Below are positions 12,534 to 22,086 of a stretch of 64,000 bases of DNA, piece after piece. Below the pieces are notes generated by a model. The model searched no databases. It worked only from the letters and a program-made list of their open reading frames with translations, and was not told where the DNA came from. Both the position numbers and the translations under genes were made by a program. The DNA comes from Ornithodoros turicata. Taxonomy: Eukaryota; Arthropoda; Arachnida; Ixodida; Argasidae. Positions within the stretch are counted from its first letter, which is position 1. Every line of letters starts with the position of its first letter. The DNA lies in NCBI RefSeq assembly GCF_037126465.1, contig NC_088203.1, positions 81,440,168 to 81,504,167 of the forward strand, given 5' to 3'.

Positions 12534-12767
12534 CACTCTTAAAAATGAAATTCACCGCATAGCACGCTGCTAGCCAACGATCATCTCGAATGATATCGTT
12601 ATCTGACCTGATTTGTTGAAAACGGGGGGCGTACGCCTTTTCTGTGACAATTATGAACGGCATAAGTGTCATAAAAATCGCGTACGCCTCCTGTTTTCAA
12701 CAAATAGCGATATCAAGATGATGGTTGCTAGGAGCGTGCTATTAGATGAAGTTCATTTTTAAGAGTG
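12534..12767. mobile_element. MITE-A foldback copy, slightly eroded
   Basis: The copy begins CACTCTTAAAAATGAAATTC and ends in the inverse at AAGAGTG. The right arm has lost about 12 bases around the CAGGGCAGATAACG position and carries ATTAGATGAAG for ATGCGGTGAAG. The flanks are AA on both sides, so the TA duplication is mutated or the site was atypical. Confidence 0.88.
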
Positions 12768-13104
12768 AAGGCGAAGTTGCGCCTTGAAGCCCATGTCATC
12801 GAAGTCGCAACATGGCTGTATGGCTTCAAGCATAGGGAAAGGAATTAGAGACAAGGGCTATAGGGGGTTCCGGGTCATGCAGACACACCTACACTCTTAG
12901 AAATGAACTTCACCTAATAGCACGCCCCTCGCCAACCATTATCTCGAATGATATCGTTATCTGCTCTGGTTTGTTGAAAACAGGAGGCGTACGCCTCTTT
13001 TGTGACAATTATGAACAGCATAAGTGTCACAAAAAAGGCGTACGCCTCCCGTTTTCAACAAATCAGGGGGCTTAATCGTTTCACACGTTCAACTTAGCGG
13101 CACG

Positions 13105-13400
13105 AGATAGCTCAACGAGTCGTTCAGGCTAACGAAACGAGCAACTTTATCGATGCTTTGCTGTGGTCACAATCTGTGCTCCTCGTGAAGCTTCTTCTTT
13201 GCGGTTATTGTGCGCGTTGCGAGCGCTCACGTGTTCTGTTGAGTGTGGTGGCGAGCATGCTCTTCGCTCCCTGAGCGAAGAGCAGGCTGGCAGCGAGGTT
13301 GCATCTTCTCCGACCAATGGGACTGTTTCATTTGTTCTGATAGCTCGCATTCTCGTGCTCTCATACATGCTCGTTGCGTTCCAACGTTCGTTTCCATGCT
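13105..13400. repeat. Diverged direct repeat, first copy
   Basis: The block starting AACGAGTCGTTCAGGCTAAC and running through CTGTGGTCACAATCTGTGCT to the GATAGCTCGCAT region is repeated at 14255-14530 with substitutions and small gaps. Both copies lie inside the nested 2 kb element. Confidence 0.7.
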
Positions 13401-14038
13401 CGTTCATCCTTTTTCTTTCCATCTCAATATATGGCTCGCTAGTCGTGTGAAAATAATGAACAAACAGTACGTCACTGTAAGGATAATCGTCGAGCAATAC
13501 CCAAAAAATTGTAGATCATTTTTGTTGCCCTGACGATGGTGTCAGGTGAGAATGGTCTTAAGTATGATACGGGAACTAGTGTGTACTTAATTCTAGCGCA
13601 CATGGGAGTCCGACATCAGAAAGAGAAGACGAAGAGAAGAAAGAAAGAAGTGGTATCATAAGTATCAAAAGAAGAAAGAGGAGGAGGCTGCCCGTTCTCC
13701 TCAACCTATACACTTATTTCATTAACTTTATGTAAATTTTTCCTTCAAGCATGGAAGTACAACGCGCAGCCTTACTGTCAGGTTTCATAAACGGTAGACT
13801 TAAAATAAATTCGCAGTGCAATGTTTTTCTAGTGAGCTTGAACAGAACGTTAGTGAACTGTTTTAATTCCGTGTTAGCCCGCGAAGCAAGAGAATGTTAT
13901 GGAACTATTCAAGACAATCGACCTCAAGCAATGTACAAAATCCTTTGCTCTTCACGTTCATTACAACATCAACACTATGTCCGCAATGTACTATTAAAGA
14001 GAACTATTCGAACACTACTATATGCATCCATTTCGCCT

Positions 14039-14248
14039 TTATTGTTCATCACAACACCCGTAGCTATCAAGACGGAGTGAAGTACACGGTCGCAAGTCCT
14101 CACAAACGGTGCGGAGAGCGTTTCTTGGCGGACGGAAGAACTTTACAAAATCTGTCTCGTCCAGTTGAAAGGCATCCTGACACCATCGCGTCCATGGGGC
14201 ACAGTTAGCCGCTTGTGTGATCGTCCAAGCGAAGAATCCTTCCGCCAT
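14039..14248 (-). pseudogene. HARBI1-like nuclease N-terminal remnant
   Basis: The minus-strand frame contains DETDFVKFFRPPRNALRTV followed by CEDLRPCTSL. This resembles the motif before the catalytic domain of HARBI1-like PIF/Harbinger nucleases (FxxxFRxxRxxxxxLxxxLxP). No DDE catalytic segment is readable nearby in any frame. It sits centrally in the CAG-flanked element, in the position expected for a decayed transposase. It could be chance similarity over about 30 residues, so confidence is moderate to low. Confidence 0.4.
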
Positions 14249-14254
14249 CTTTGT

Positions 14255-14530
14255 TTGGCAACTTCAACGTCAGCGAGTCGTTACGAATAACGAAACGAAG
14301 AAACTTATCGACACTCTGCTGTGGCACAATCTCTGGTCCTCGTTTAGCCTGTTCGTTGAAGCTATCATGCTCGTTACGAGCCCTTACGTGTTGTGATGTC
14401 ACCGCCCTGAAAGAACTACAGCTGCCAACGAGGCTGCAATCTTTTCGACCAGTGAGGTTGTTTAATTTTGTTTGGATAGCTCGCATGGTTTGTCTACGGT
14501 TTGTCTATGGCTTGTCGTTGTCACTTCTTC
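14255..14530. repeat. Diverged direct repeat, second copy
   Basis: The block starting AGCGAGTCGTTACGAATAAC continues through CTGCTGTGGCACAATCTCTG and CTCGTTTAGC to TGGATAGCTCGCAT, matching 13105-13400 in order and orientation. Confidence 0.7.
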
Positions 14531-14711
14531 GTCTGCTTTCTCGTCTTCATCTGCATCTTCTCGAGAATATCTCACAGCCCTCATGTAACCACTGGTTTAA
14601 ATAAGGTGAAAGGGGGAGCATGTCATTTTATACAGAGTCGTGGAGCAATGCATGTTCGTTTCTGCAGAAATTCAGTTTCTGCAAATCTCCAAATGAAGAT
14701 GTTTCACACCC

Positions 14712-14803
14712 TAACGAGTGGGTAGACCCACTCGTTAGACCCACTCGTCCCACAGGTAGACCCACTCGTTTGCCGAACGAGTGGGTAGACCCACTCGTTA
14801 GGC
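14712..14803. repeat. Cluster of ACCCACTCGT palindromes
   Basis: AACGAGTGGGTAGACCCACTCGTT occurs, with ACCCACTCGT appearing further times in about 90 bp as direct and inverted units spaced by short GTAGA or CCCACAG segments. Strong hairpins are possible. Confidence 0.85.
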
Positions 14804-15332
14804 AAATGATTTCATTACATCGTAACTGGACCCAGAGATTACGCTCCTGTCACTTTAACGAAAAGAGCGCGTCATACACCACGTGCTCGAGCTCCCGAGT
14901 GCCTCGCGCTTCGTTAGATCATGAGCCATGTAGGCGATGAAGCCTGTGAGCACGTGAACACATTCGGTAGGCGGACGACGCCATCGGTCGTTACGCGAGC
15001 AAGAGATTACGCCTTTGTCCCGTTAACGAAAAAAGCGCGTCACGTGAAACGTGTCACGTGTTCGTGTTAACGAGAGCTCCGCCCCTCGTTGGCTCGCTTG
15101 CGATGGAAGTGATTAAGCCCCCAGGGTACGTTATCATTCGAGATGATAGTTGGCTAGGAGCGTACTATGCCGCTCATGTGCTATGAAGCTCATTTTGAGA
15201 GTGTACAAGATTTGCTGGACACGCGGACTTATCTCCAAAGAAACATGTGGTGACATGCTCCACATCTGACGTGAAGCATACCGTACACTGGTTAACAAGT
15301 AACCTATGCTGAGCTCAAAGGTTGCACCTGTA

Positions 15333-15546
15333 TAGTACTGGACAAAAGTTTACGGAACGCGCTCTGGCGCATTCCTTCCTCAGAGTGACACGCTCGCAAG
15401 GAATGGGTCCGTACAGACTTTCAGCCTAGGTAACTCAGTCACCTGTTTGCAAGTCCGTACTGTGCCATTCGCTGCTAGCGTGCTAGCGTGTTACTCTGAG
15501 GATGGACTGCGCAGGAGCGTGTTCCGTACACTTTTATCCAGCACTG
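15333..15546. mobile_element. Tc1-like MITE, about 214 bp
   Basis: The left end TAGTACTGGACAAAAGTTTA and the right end ACACTTTTATCCAGCACTG are inverted copies of a CAGTnCTGGACAAAAGT terminus of the Tc1/mariner type. TA precedes the left end and AC follows the right, so one duplication is mutated. The inverted repeat continues to about 34 bases (TTTACGGAACGCGCTC). It has no coding capacity. It lies six bases from the hAT-like element that follows. Confidence 0.8.
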
Positions 15547-16379
15547 ACAAGGCAGTGCTGTACGTTGCTGCAATCGATACTTTTTTTTTTTTCAGTATTG
15601 AAGTGCATATCGCGATACTTTCTTGAAATTGGTATCGAAAAGTATTTCCGTTACAAATTTACGATAACGCGATCTCCGTATCGTTGCCAGTACCGATACT
15701 TTTATAGGGCGCCCACCTTTTTCACACTGGTCGTGTTTCTTTTATTTATTGTCACTGGTCCGTCTTGCGCTCGACAAGAAGCCTGTAGACACGCCCACGT
15801 TATTCGTAACGGGAGTGATACCTAACCGGTGTCCATTCTTTTTTTTTTTCGATCCTGGATTAAATAACCACGCTGCGCTCAACGAAAGGGTTGTAGATGT
15901 GCTCTCGTCTTCCGCAACAGAGATTATGCCTAACAAATGTCCTATTGCTTTTCTGAACTCTGGAGATTGACCCTTCAGCTTTCATTGAGGAGAATCCGAC
16001 GCTCTTGAAACTTCGGTGCTAAACTGAACTGAGGTCCGGTCCCTGACGGTACGCTCTGTATTCCAGGGCTAAGCTGCGTTGTCGCACTGAGTCTCGCTCA
16101 CATATGCTGTGGTAGTGTTAAAGGTCAGCTATGCCGATATCCCAAATAGTCGAAACGGTTGTGATATTCTGAAAGCCCACATCCAGCTCTCCCCAAAATA
16201 CACCTTCATTCTCTCAGTTCGGTACAGTACCATGTCAAAAAAATAGGTAATTCATTCCGAAACACACATGGGCGCAGCCATTTTTATGACGTAGATGCAC
16301 CCGAACGGGCATTGTGACGTGTACGCGCCTTCGTACTTGTCAGTGGATTTCAGCTACGGCTTCTCGCAGCTTCACGTAT

Positions 16380-17070
16380 CTGTGTTTGAAGATGGCGGAC
16401 AGCCGGGTTCCACCGTTCCGCGATAAGTAAACAGTGCAGCAGCTGCGAACTCATTCGCGAACCAACCTCTGTGCGATGTTGTGACTGGAATTCGTCGTTT
16501 GTGTGTTGTGAGCACGTACAATTTGTATCAAGTTGCGTCTGCGTTAGCCCCTTTACAGCACTTGCCCATTGTAGAGACTGACGTTTCGACAGCCGTGTCA
16601 GCAAGAAAATGCCGACAGCGTTTTACTACTGCAGGAAAATTGTGCTATGTATTTGAGAAACCGCATACTGCTATGGGACAAGTTTTACGTACGATTTATC
16701 AATGTGCAACAGCGTCGACGATGGTATGCAACGACGAAAGACGTAAAACGAAATACAAATCACATTTTAAACTTTTTGTGGGATTCTGTGCATTTTCCAG
16801 AAGCTTTCTTTGAATCACACACTCCCATGTCACGCTGCGTTGTGTGGCACGCTACAAACTACTGCATTTTATGTCTAACATCTGGATATTGTTTGTAATG
16901 AACACCGTCGCACAAAAACATGCACACGAAAGCTCCAGTAGCCATGTGGTTGCACACTATGCAGACGCAAAAGTAATACCAGAGCACATATTGCCACTTA
17001 GAAATGTGGTGTCTGAAGAGTTAGGGCACAGCATAGATCCTAGAAATCAGGTGCACCTTATCCTTCTGTA
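16380..17070 (+). other. Unrecognised stretch with moderate coding look
   Basis: Open frames at 16481-16813, 16647-16898 and 16844-17071 overlap in different phases. The last reads like protein (residues such as HHVVAHYADAKVIPEH-like composition) but matches no family I know. They may be pieces of one frameshifted gene of the enclosing TTAA element or may be chance. I assign no function. Confidence 0.25.
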
Positions 17071-17339
17071 GAGTGCTCTTTCAATTCACAACTCAGCCCA
17101 TGGGGTGTAAAAGTGTTAAAGGCAATTATGTGACTTGTCGTCCTGGGTGACATCACTGGCCAGCCTCGGGATTAATTCCGTGCTCAGGAATTATTGTACA
17201 AATCACTTTGCATGTAGGACGTGATAAGCAATAGGTAAGTTGCAACCTTGTCTGCAGCATTCTCGATTGCCTCTTACCTTTACAGCTCGAGACACGCTAC
17301 CAAACCATTTGCAAAGGGAACTCTTACAGGGGCCGTGTA

Positions 17340-17460
17340 ACTTGAGTTTTTAGTTTATAAAATTTATAAAAATATAAGTGTACAATATGTAATATGAAAT
17401 TTATATAAAATAAAAAATAACATTTATAAAAAGAATTTATAAAAATAAATAAAAAGGCTT
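17340..17460. repeat. AT-rich (TTTATAAAA)n tract
   Basis: TTTATAAAA and variants recur about eight times within 120 bases, almost free of G and C. It lies inside the 4.9 kb element. Confidence 0.8.
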
Positions 17461-18599
17461 CATGGAAGCAATCTGTTAGCATACCCATTGTACATGAAGC
17501 ACAATTATATATGCTTGGACATCATCTAATTAATCTTCTGAACCATATGTGTGGCTGCATACGAAATTTTTTATGCGCATCCTCTACCTTCCTATTCCTA
17601 CATGTCCACACGAATAACAGTGCATATATGAGAAGTGGCAAAAAGCAACGCTAGACTCTACCATCATTGTGCCCCTTTAACTTTTCCACATTTATGTCTG
17701 GTGAACAGCGAATATCTCACTAGAAAAGAAGACATTTGTGCATTGTTTGGCAAGCAAATAAATATATTTATTTACATTTTCTATAAATCAACAATGTTGT
17801 GACCTGGTGCAAATATTAATGTCAACAAGTAAAGTACTTACAAATTATTCCTATGTGCTCAAATGCAGATATGACAATTCTGTTTTTGTAGCTCAGCGCA
17901 GTACAGTTTCAAAATTAACAAACTGCACAGCATCAGCAATGTTAAAGTCTCTGAAGAGGGGAATCACATAAAGCTCCAATAACAGACTGTGCAAACAAAG
18001 CTAAAAAAAACAAAGTACTTCAAGAAAAATCTGAATAATCAGTTGCCGTTGTGATATGTACTACTATGCACAGTTCATGAATGGAACATGTTACCTCATT
18101 GCATTGCCTCCATGTGAGCACTAGAACAGGCAGCTTTTTAGGTTGCTCTTTCCGTGTTTTTCTATTGTCTTTTTCTGTTTTTGCAATAGCAAGCATGGCC
18201 ATAGTGAATCACAAGCAACCAAGGACAGGATGAGACATCTACAATGCGACTGCTTGCTCTAAACTGATATATTTATTAGCAGACTCTGGAATATACACAC
18301 ATATGCTGCTAAGAAAATGACAATTTAACCAATAGAATAACAGACAAGAAAAAGGGTTATATATCTTCCCCTCTCCTCATTCTATTTCACAGGCAGCCCT
18401 AGTATCATTCTGAGTGTGTCCGTGCGTTCCCTTTGAGATAACGTATCTCTGACAGAAGCAAGTCCAACACCACTTTATGTTTGCCATGTCTAAATGAAAC
18501 GTACCTGACCTGATCCAAATTAACCGTTCTGAGTCTGGAACACACAAAGAGAAAAACGCAACACACGCCACAACATTAACAGATAGCAAATGAGCTGTA

Positions 18600-18890
18600 G
18601 CGAGCTCCACCTTGGGACAAAGTCAACAAGTAATTCACCAAAAGTCAATGAGCGCCTGAAATGTGACATCTCTGACTGGTAGCAGGACGGTCCACGTTCA
18701 ATTCCTGGTGCTAGCACTGACTGGCTTTTTCATGAATTATTTGTTGGAAGTTTCGATGTGCTTGAGAACCATTCGTCAACCATTGTATCCTCATGAGGTG
18801 ATGAGGGTTTGTCATCCCAAAGAGACTCCCTTTCTGGCATGTGTCCTTATGGATGCTCATCACTGCAGAAAAAAAGAAAGAAAGAAAGGA
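18600..18890 (+). mobile_element. Probable tRNA-derived SINE with AAAG tail
   Basis: A B-box-like CGTTCAATTCC at about 18693-18703 is preceded by a plausible A-box region (TCTGACTGGTAGCAGG). The sequence ends in AAAAAAAGAAAGAAAGAAAGG at 18869-18890, a typical retroposon tail. The body does not resemble the other SINEs here. It is nested in the 4.9 kb TTAA element and so is younger than it. Confidence 0.5.
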
Positions 18891-20325
18891 AAATCATTTA
18901 ATGACAAGAAATGGATAGTCGCATTTACTGTATAATGATTGTGCACAACAGAAAGAATACTTTTGCGCAGAAGGCTGTACTTCTTGATGTCTAACATCAA
19001 GTTACAAAATTCCAGAATATATGACATGTTGTAAGGAAGAGAATAAGTAGAGTTATTGAGTTGTCGAGTTGAGTTGAGGGGGGAGTTGTACCCCCTTTTT
19101 ATTTTATTATATATGATTATATAATTATCTTTATGTCTGTACCATCCCTCGCTCTCTACATTACAACATGTTTTATATATTCTGGGATTTTGTAAATTCA
19201 TGTTAGACATTAACAAGAGCAGCCTTGTGCACGAAAGTCTCGTCTCATTAAAATTTAGATGCTCTCAACAGTCTTCTTTCTGTTGTGAATCTCTATCACA
19301 GCATACCTGCACATTGCTGTTCTACGTACTGTGACTTTGCAGTAAGAGTATGGACTTTGGGTAAAAAGACTACACAGCACTGCTCAGGTATTTTTGCCTA
19401 TCGAACAGTATGTATGTATGCAGTATGCACACAGTATTTGTGCACCGGACCCACTAAAAATGTAGTGAATGTGGCATTGCCCATGGTAATGCACCAAGTT
19501 GAACACAATTATTGTAGAATCCAGGTATTTTAGCTTACATGTCAAGCCAGTACCACACCAGTATCCAGTGTGAAGTTGTGACAAATAAATAGTTTCCATT
19601 TTTCTTAGCTCTCAGAAAACAGACAGTGAATTAATAAGAGTAGACAATGTTAACAGGAATTCTGGGCTATTCTTCAGTTAAAGATTCACAGATAGTAAAG
19701 GCACCTTCCTCAATGGACGTTGATGACACTGAAAATTCTAAAACGTTATCAGAGGCGACGTCAGCTTCGGTGTGTCAAAGGATTGTATGTCCAACATTAA
19801 TCCAGCTAACAGTAACAAAAATGTGCAAAAGACAAATTAACGGAACTAATGTAACGTACCTTCTATATCAGACAGTGAAGCTTGTAACACCCCATCCACA
19901 GGAACCAGTGTACAGACACAAAAGTGCTTGAACTGGGAGATAGCAGCTAATCGGAATGGTGACCTTTGTTTTCCACCCTGAAAGCACAGGTTGTAACTTT
20001 GAGGGCAGATTTAAAAGTGGTGTCAAGATGTCTGCATGCGAGTGCACATGAAAAGTTGAACATACTCATATTATAACATCACATTGTCATACCTGTTGGT
20101 GGAGGTGGACTGCAACTAACGTGTCAGCAATTTCTTCATGACCAGATGCAAGCCAGATCATGCTTCATTTCCGCCTTCAGCGTGCACCTGTGGTAATTCA
20201 GAAGTTAGATTATCAATAGTACTATTGTGTTGTTAATCGTGGTTATATCAGAGTAAGCGCAGTAGGACAGTTGCACAATCGATTCATTAAGCTTGCTATT
20301 TTTTATATCTGAACCTTGACTTACC

Positions 20326-20607
20326 TTTTTTTGCTCTCGTTTTTTGCCTTGATCATCCGTGGCACGTTCAAAATGTTATGCGTCGGGCACCTCAAATTTT
20401 CATCAGACGATTTCGTGCCGAGATTCCAAATTGCCTCTGGAGTCGCGCGAAACATATGATAACATTCGTGGACGAAATCCTTGCAGTGGAAATTAGCAGG
20501 CACCACTGTCAGCCAAGAGCTTCGCACTGCTTGGTCTTTTGGCAGCTTATAATAGGTAACACTTGAATGCCCCGATGAATTGTTCTAACAGCGTAGCACC
20601 GTCGCAT
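20326..20607 (-). pseudogene. THAP-domain exon of a transposase, frameshifted
   Basis: On the minus strand a frame opening with Met-Arg-Arg-Cys-Tyr-Ala-Val at 20607 is followed, after a small indel that moves the phase, by Asn-Asn-Ser-Ser and then YYKLPKDQAVRSSW. This matches the THAP zinc finger pattern of an N-terminal Cys pair, the FxxxPxD block and an invariant Trp, which binds DNA in P-element, Kolobok and related transposases. The exon ends in AAAGGTAAGT, a good splice donor, at about 20326. The later C-x2-H pair is not clear in this exon (an RCPTH block is present), and the second Cys is lost at the indel. The exon lies about 450 bp from the right terminus of the 4.9 kb element, where a transposase start would be expected. 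It is not functional as read. Confidence 0.55.
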
Positions 20608-21348
20608 CTTCGACAACTTCGCCGTGGCATATTCACGAGTCATATCGCTCCAGCCCATAAAGGGCAAGGTCAGAACAAGGAAGTGCACTTTCCAAACGAC
20701 GCTGTGTCAAAAAAAAAACATTCACATGCTTTGTTTCCGGCTTAGCAACAACATAACAGCTGTTCGCTTATGTACGATGCACAGAGGAGGAAACGAAAGA
20801 AGCCAAGCAGCCAAGCCAAGAGTCCATGCCAAGCCAAAGACAGATAAACCGAGAGCAGTGACGGCGGTGCGCCCGTGCGCAGGGTTTGCCGACGGTCTGA
20901 CGGCCGGGCGTGGGAACTAAAAAAACTGTTTTCTAAAAAACTACGAACAGTTGGAGCAAGATATTTCGCACACATATTCAGTGTTCGGTAATGAACACAC
21001 AGCGCGAGTATCGCTCAGTTCTGCGGCACTTCAAAATCGGCATATCTGACCTTTAACTCCGGATGGGTTTCCTTGGTCATTGAACTCTACTCGTACCGCC
21101 AGCTATTGCTCAAAGTACGTAAACCATAGTGTCTATGCTATATAATAAATATTATTTTTGTTGTGAGTCGGTCTTCTCCCAACTCGCTATTATACACATC
21201 AAGAGTTCACTAAGCGAGATTTTGGTGTTGCAGATTTCATGGACCTTCTTTTTGTCAGTGACGGTAGCGATTATTTTACTCCGTTACTTTAAGCAACGAG
21301 TGTCGATCGTTATTGCGATGCCATTTTTCGATAACGGGTACAACGCCG

Positions 21349-21774
21349 GTACAAGGTTGAGCCAGCAAAGAAACCCATAGGTTCATGGTTTCACGCGAGC
21401 GCCCCATGTGTTCTACACGTCCTACACAACGCGGGACTGACTCAAGCAATAGTTGTGGAGGAAGATCCTGAATCGATCATTGATTTGATTTGATTTTAAG
21501 CAAAAATAAAATTGAGATTTTGGCTCCACTAGTGTGAGGCCCGCAACTCCACATCACTTGCACCAGTTACTTTGGTGGAAAACTCCTGTAATGGTGATGC
21601 CAATGAACAGGGTGAGGATGGTGGTGGTCATTCCGACAAAAAACAGTTGCGCACGCACTGAGATGTCACAGAACGAGCAAACACGCAACACGCAAACAGT
21701 CGAACAGCAAACCCCATAAAACACTCATAAGCTCAAAACTTGTTGTCTGCGTTAATGTCCCGGAAAAAATTTCA
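21349..21774. other. Unassigned spacer
   Basis: A short A-rich and GT-rich stretch without recognisable features. Confidence 0.5.
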
Positions 21775-22086
21775 CTACTGCGTAGAACACAGGGTGTCTG
21801 ACACTGTGATTCCAAGGCCCAAGTACTTTTGAAACACTGATCGGACTGCCCTCCACTGCTGGCAGCTCCGACTGTAGAAGGCGACTAGCTTCAGCACGCA
21901 GGACATCAAACTATGCTCGACAACTTCCACGACACCGCACAAGGAGCAGTTTGGGGAGGCTGCTTTTCCGATCAGGTGTAAAAAGCTACGGCTGTATGGG
22001 ACCTTCAGACGGAACCGGTGTATTAGGGTCTCCATCATACGCTGTATAGCACTTGCCGGTAGCAAATTCAACCAAAATTTCAACAT
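21775..22086 (-). pseudogene. Non-LTR retrotransposon ORF2 C-terminal remnant
   Basis: The minus-strand frame contains LIHRFRLKVPYSRSFLHLIG followed by SPNCSLCGVVEVVEHSLMSC. This is the C-x2-C...H...C knuckle found after the RNase H or connection region in many Jockey, R1 and I-type ORF2 proteins. The RT domain is not present here, so it is a 5'-truncated remnant. Similar knuckles occur at 24734-25033, 29281-29400 and 31978-32140, each diverged from the others, which suggests several old insertions from related elements. Confidence 0.7.

Larger units (their letters stand above)
13067..15121. mobile_element. 2,055 bp Harbinger-like nested element
   Basis: The ends are GGGGCTTAATC and GATTAAGCCCC, with CAG duplicated at both sides (13064-13066 and 15122-15124). 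A minus-strand frame at 14039-14248 has a block resembling the N-terminal part of HARBI1-like nucleases. Two pairs of diverged direct repeats are present: about 13105-13400 against 14255-14530, and about 14831-14925 against 15002-15095. A cluster of ACCCACTCGT palindromes lies at 14712-14803. The 3 bp duplication and the HARBI1-like remnant together suggest PIF/Harbinger. The transposase is too decayed to be functional. Superfamily assignment is inference. Confidence 0.65.
12892..15203. mobile_element. MITE-A copy split by a 2 kb nested element
   Basis: MITE-A outer arms with TA at both ends (12890-12891 and 15204-15205) enclose a 2,055 bp insert at 13067-15121. The left segment runs to CAACAAAT just before the insert, and the right segment resumes with GGGTACGTTATCATTCGAG. 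The insertion point is the same as in the copy at 6054-6550, although the two inserts differ greatly in length and internal sequence. Confidence 0.88.
16122..21052. mobile_element. 4.9 kb TTAA-inserted element, Kolobok-like
   Basis: The element starts AGGTCAGCTATGCCGAT, ends in the inverse with one mismatch in 17 (ATCGGCATATCTGACCT), and is flanked by TTAA on both sides (16118-16121 and 21053-21056). The empty site survives in the related hAT-like copy near 33848-33851, where TTAA occurs once. TTAA duplication occurs in piggyBac and Kolobok. The AGG start fits the reported Kolobok 5'-RRG termini, and the minus-strand THAP-like exon at 20326-20607 fits transposons that carry THAP DNA-binding domains. 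No catalytic segment was recognised on either strand, and a later SINE lies inside at about 18600-18890. Superfamily assignment is inference. Confidence 0.72.
15553..21348. mobile_element. hAT-like element interrupted by a 4.9 kb insertion
   Basis: The left end CAGTGCTGTACGTTGCTG matches the hAT rule CAGnG, and the right end near 21335-21348 is a degenerate inverse (CGGGTACAACGCCG). Six of eight bases match in the flanking octamers (TGACAAGG, GTACAAGG). The sequence 15580-16121 and 21053-21345 is collinear with the uninterrupted copy at 33530-34296, which shares blocks such as CACTGGTCCG, GCTCGACAAGAAGCCTGT and GGTTTCCTTGGTCATTG. Excluding the insertion it is about 860 bp with no transposase, so it is non-autonomous. 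Confidence 0.82.

Noticed and set aside
14712..14803. Satellite or CRISPR-like repeat
   Set aside because: Only a few ACCCACTCGT units with mixed orientation; a local palindrome cluster inside a transposon.
16122..21052. piggyBac element
   Set aside because: TTAA duplication fits, but the AGG start does not match the usual piggyBac CCY termini, and a THAP-like exon is not a piggyBac trait. Not fully excluded.
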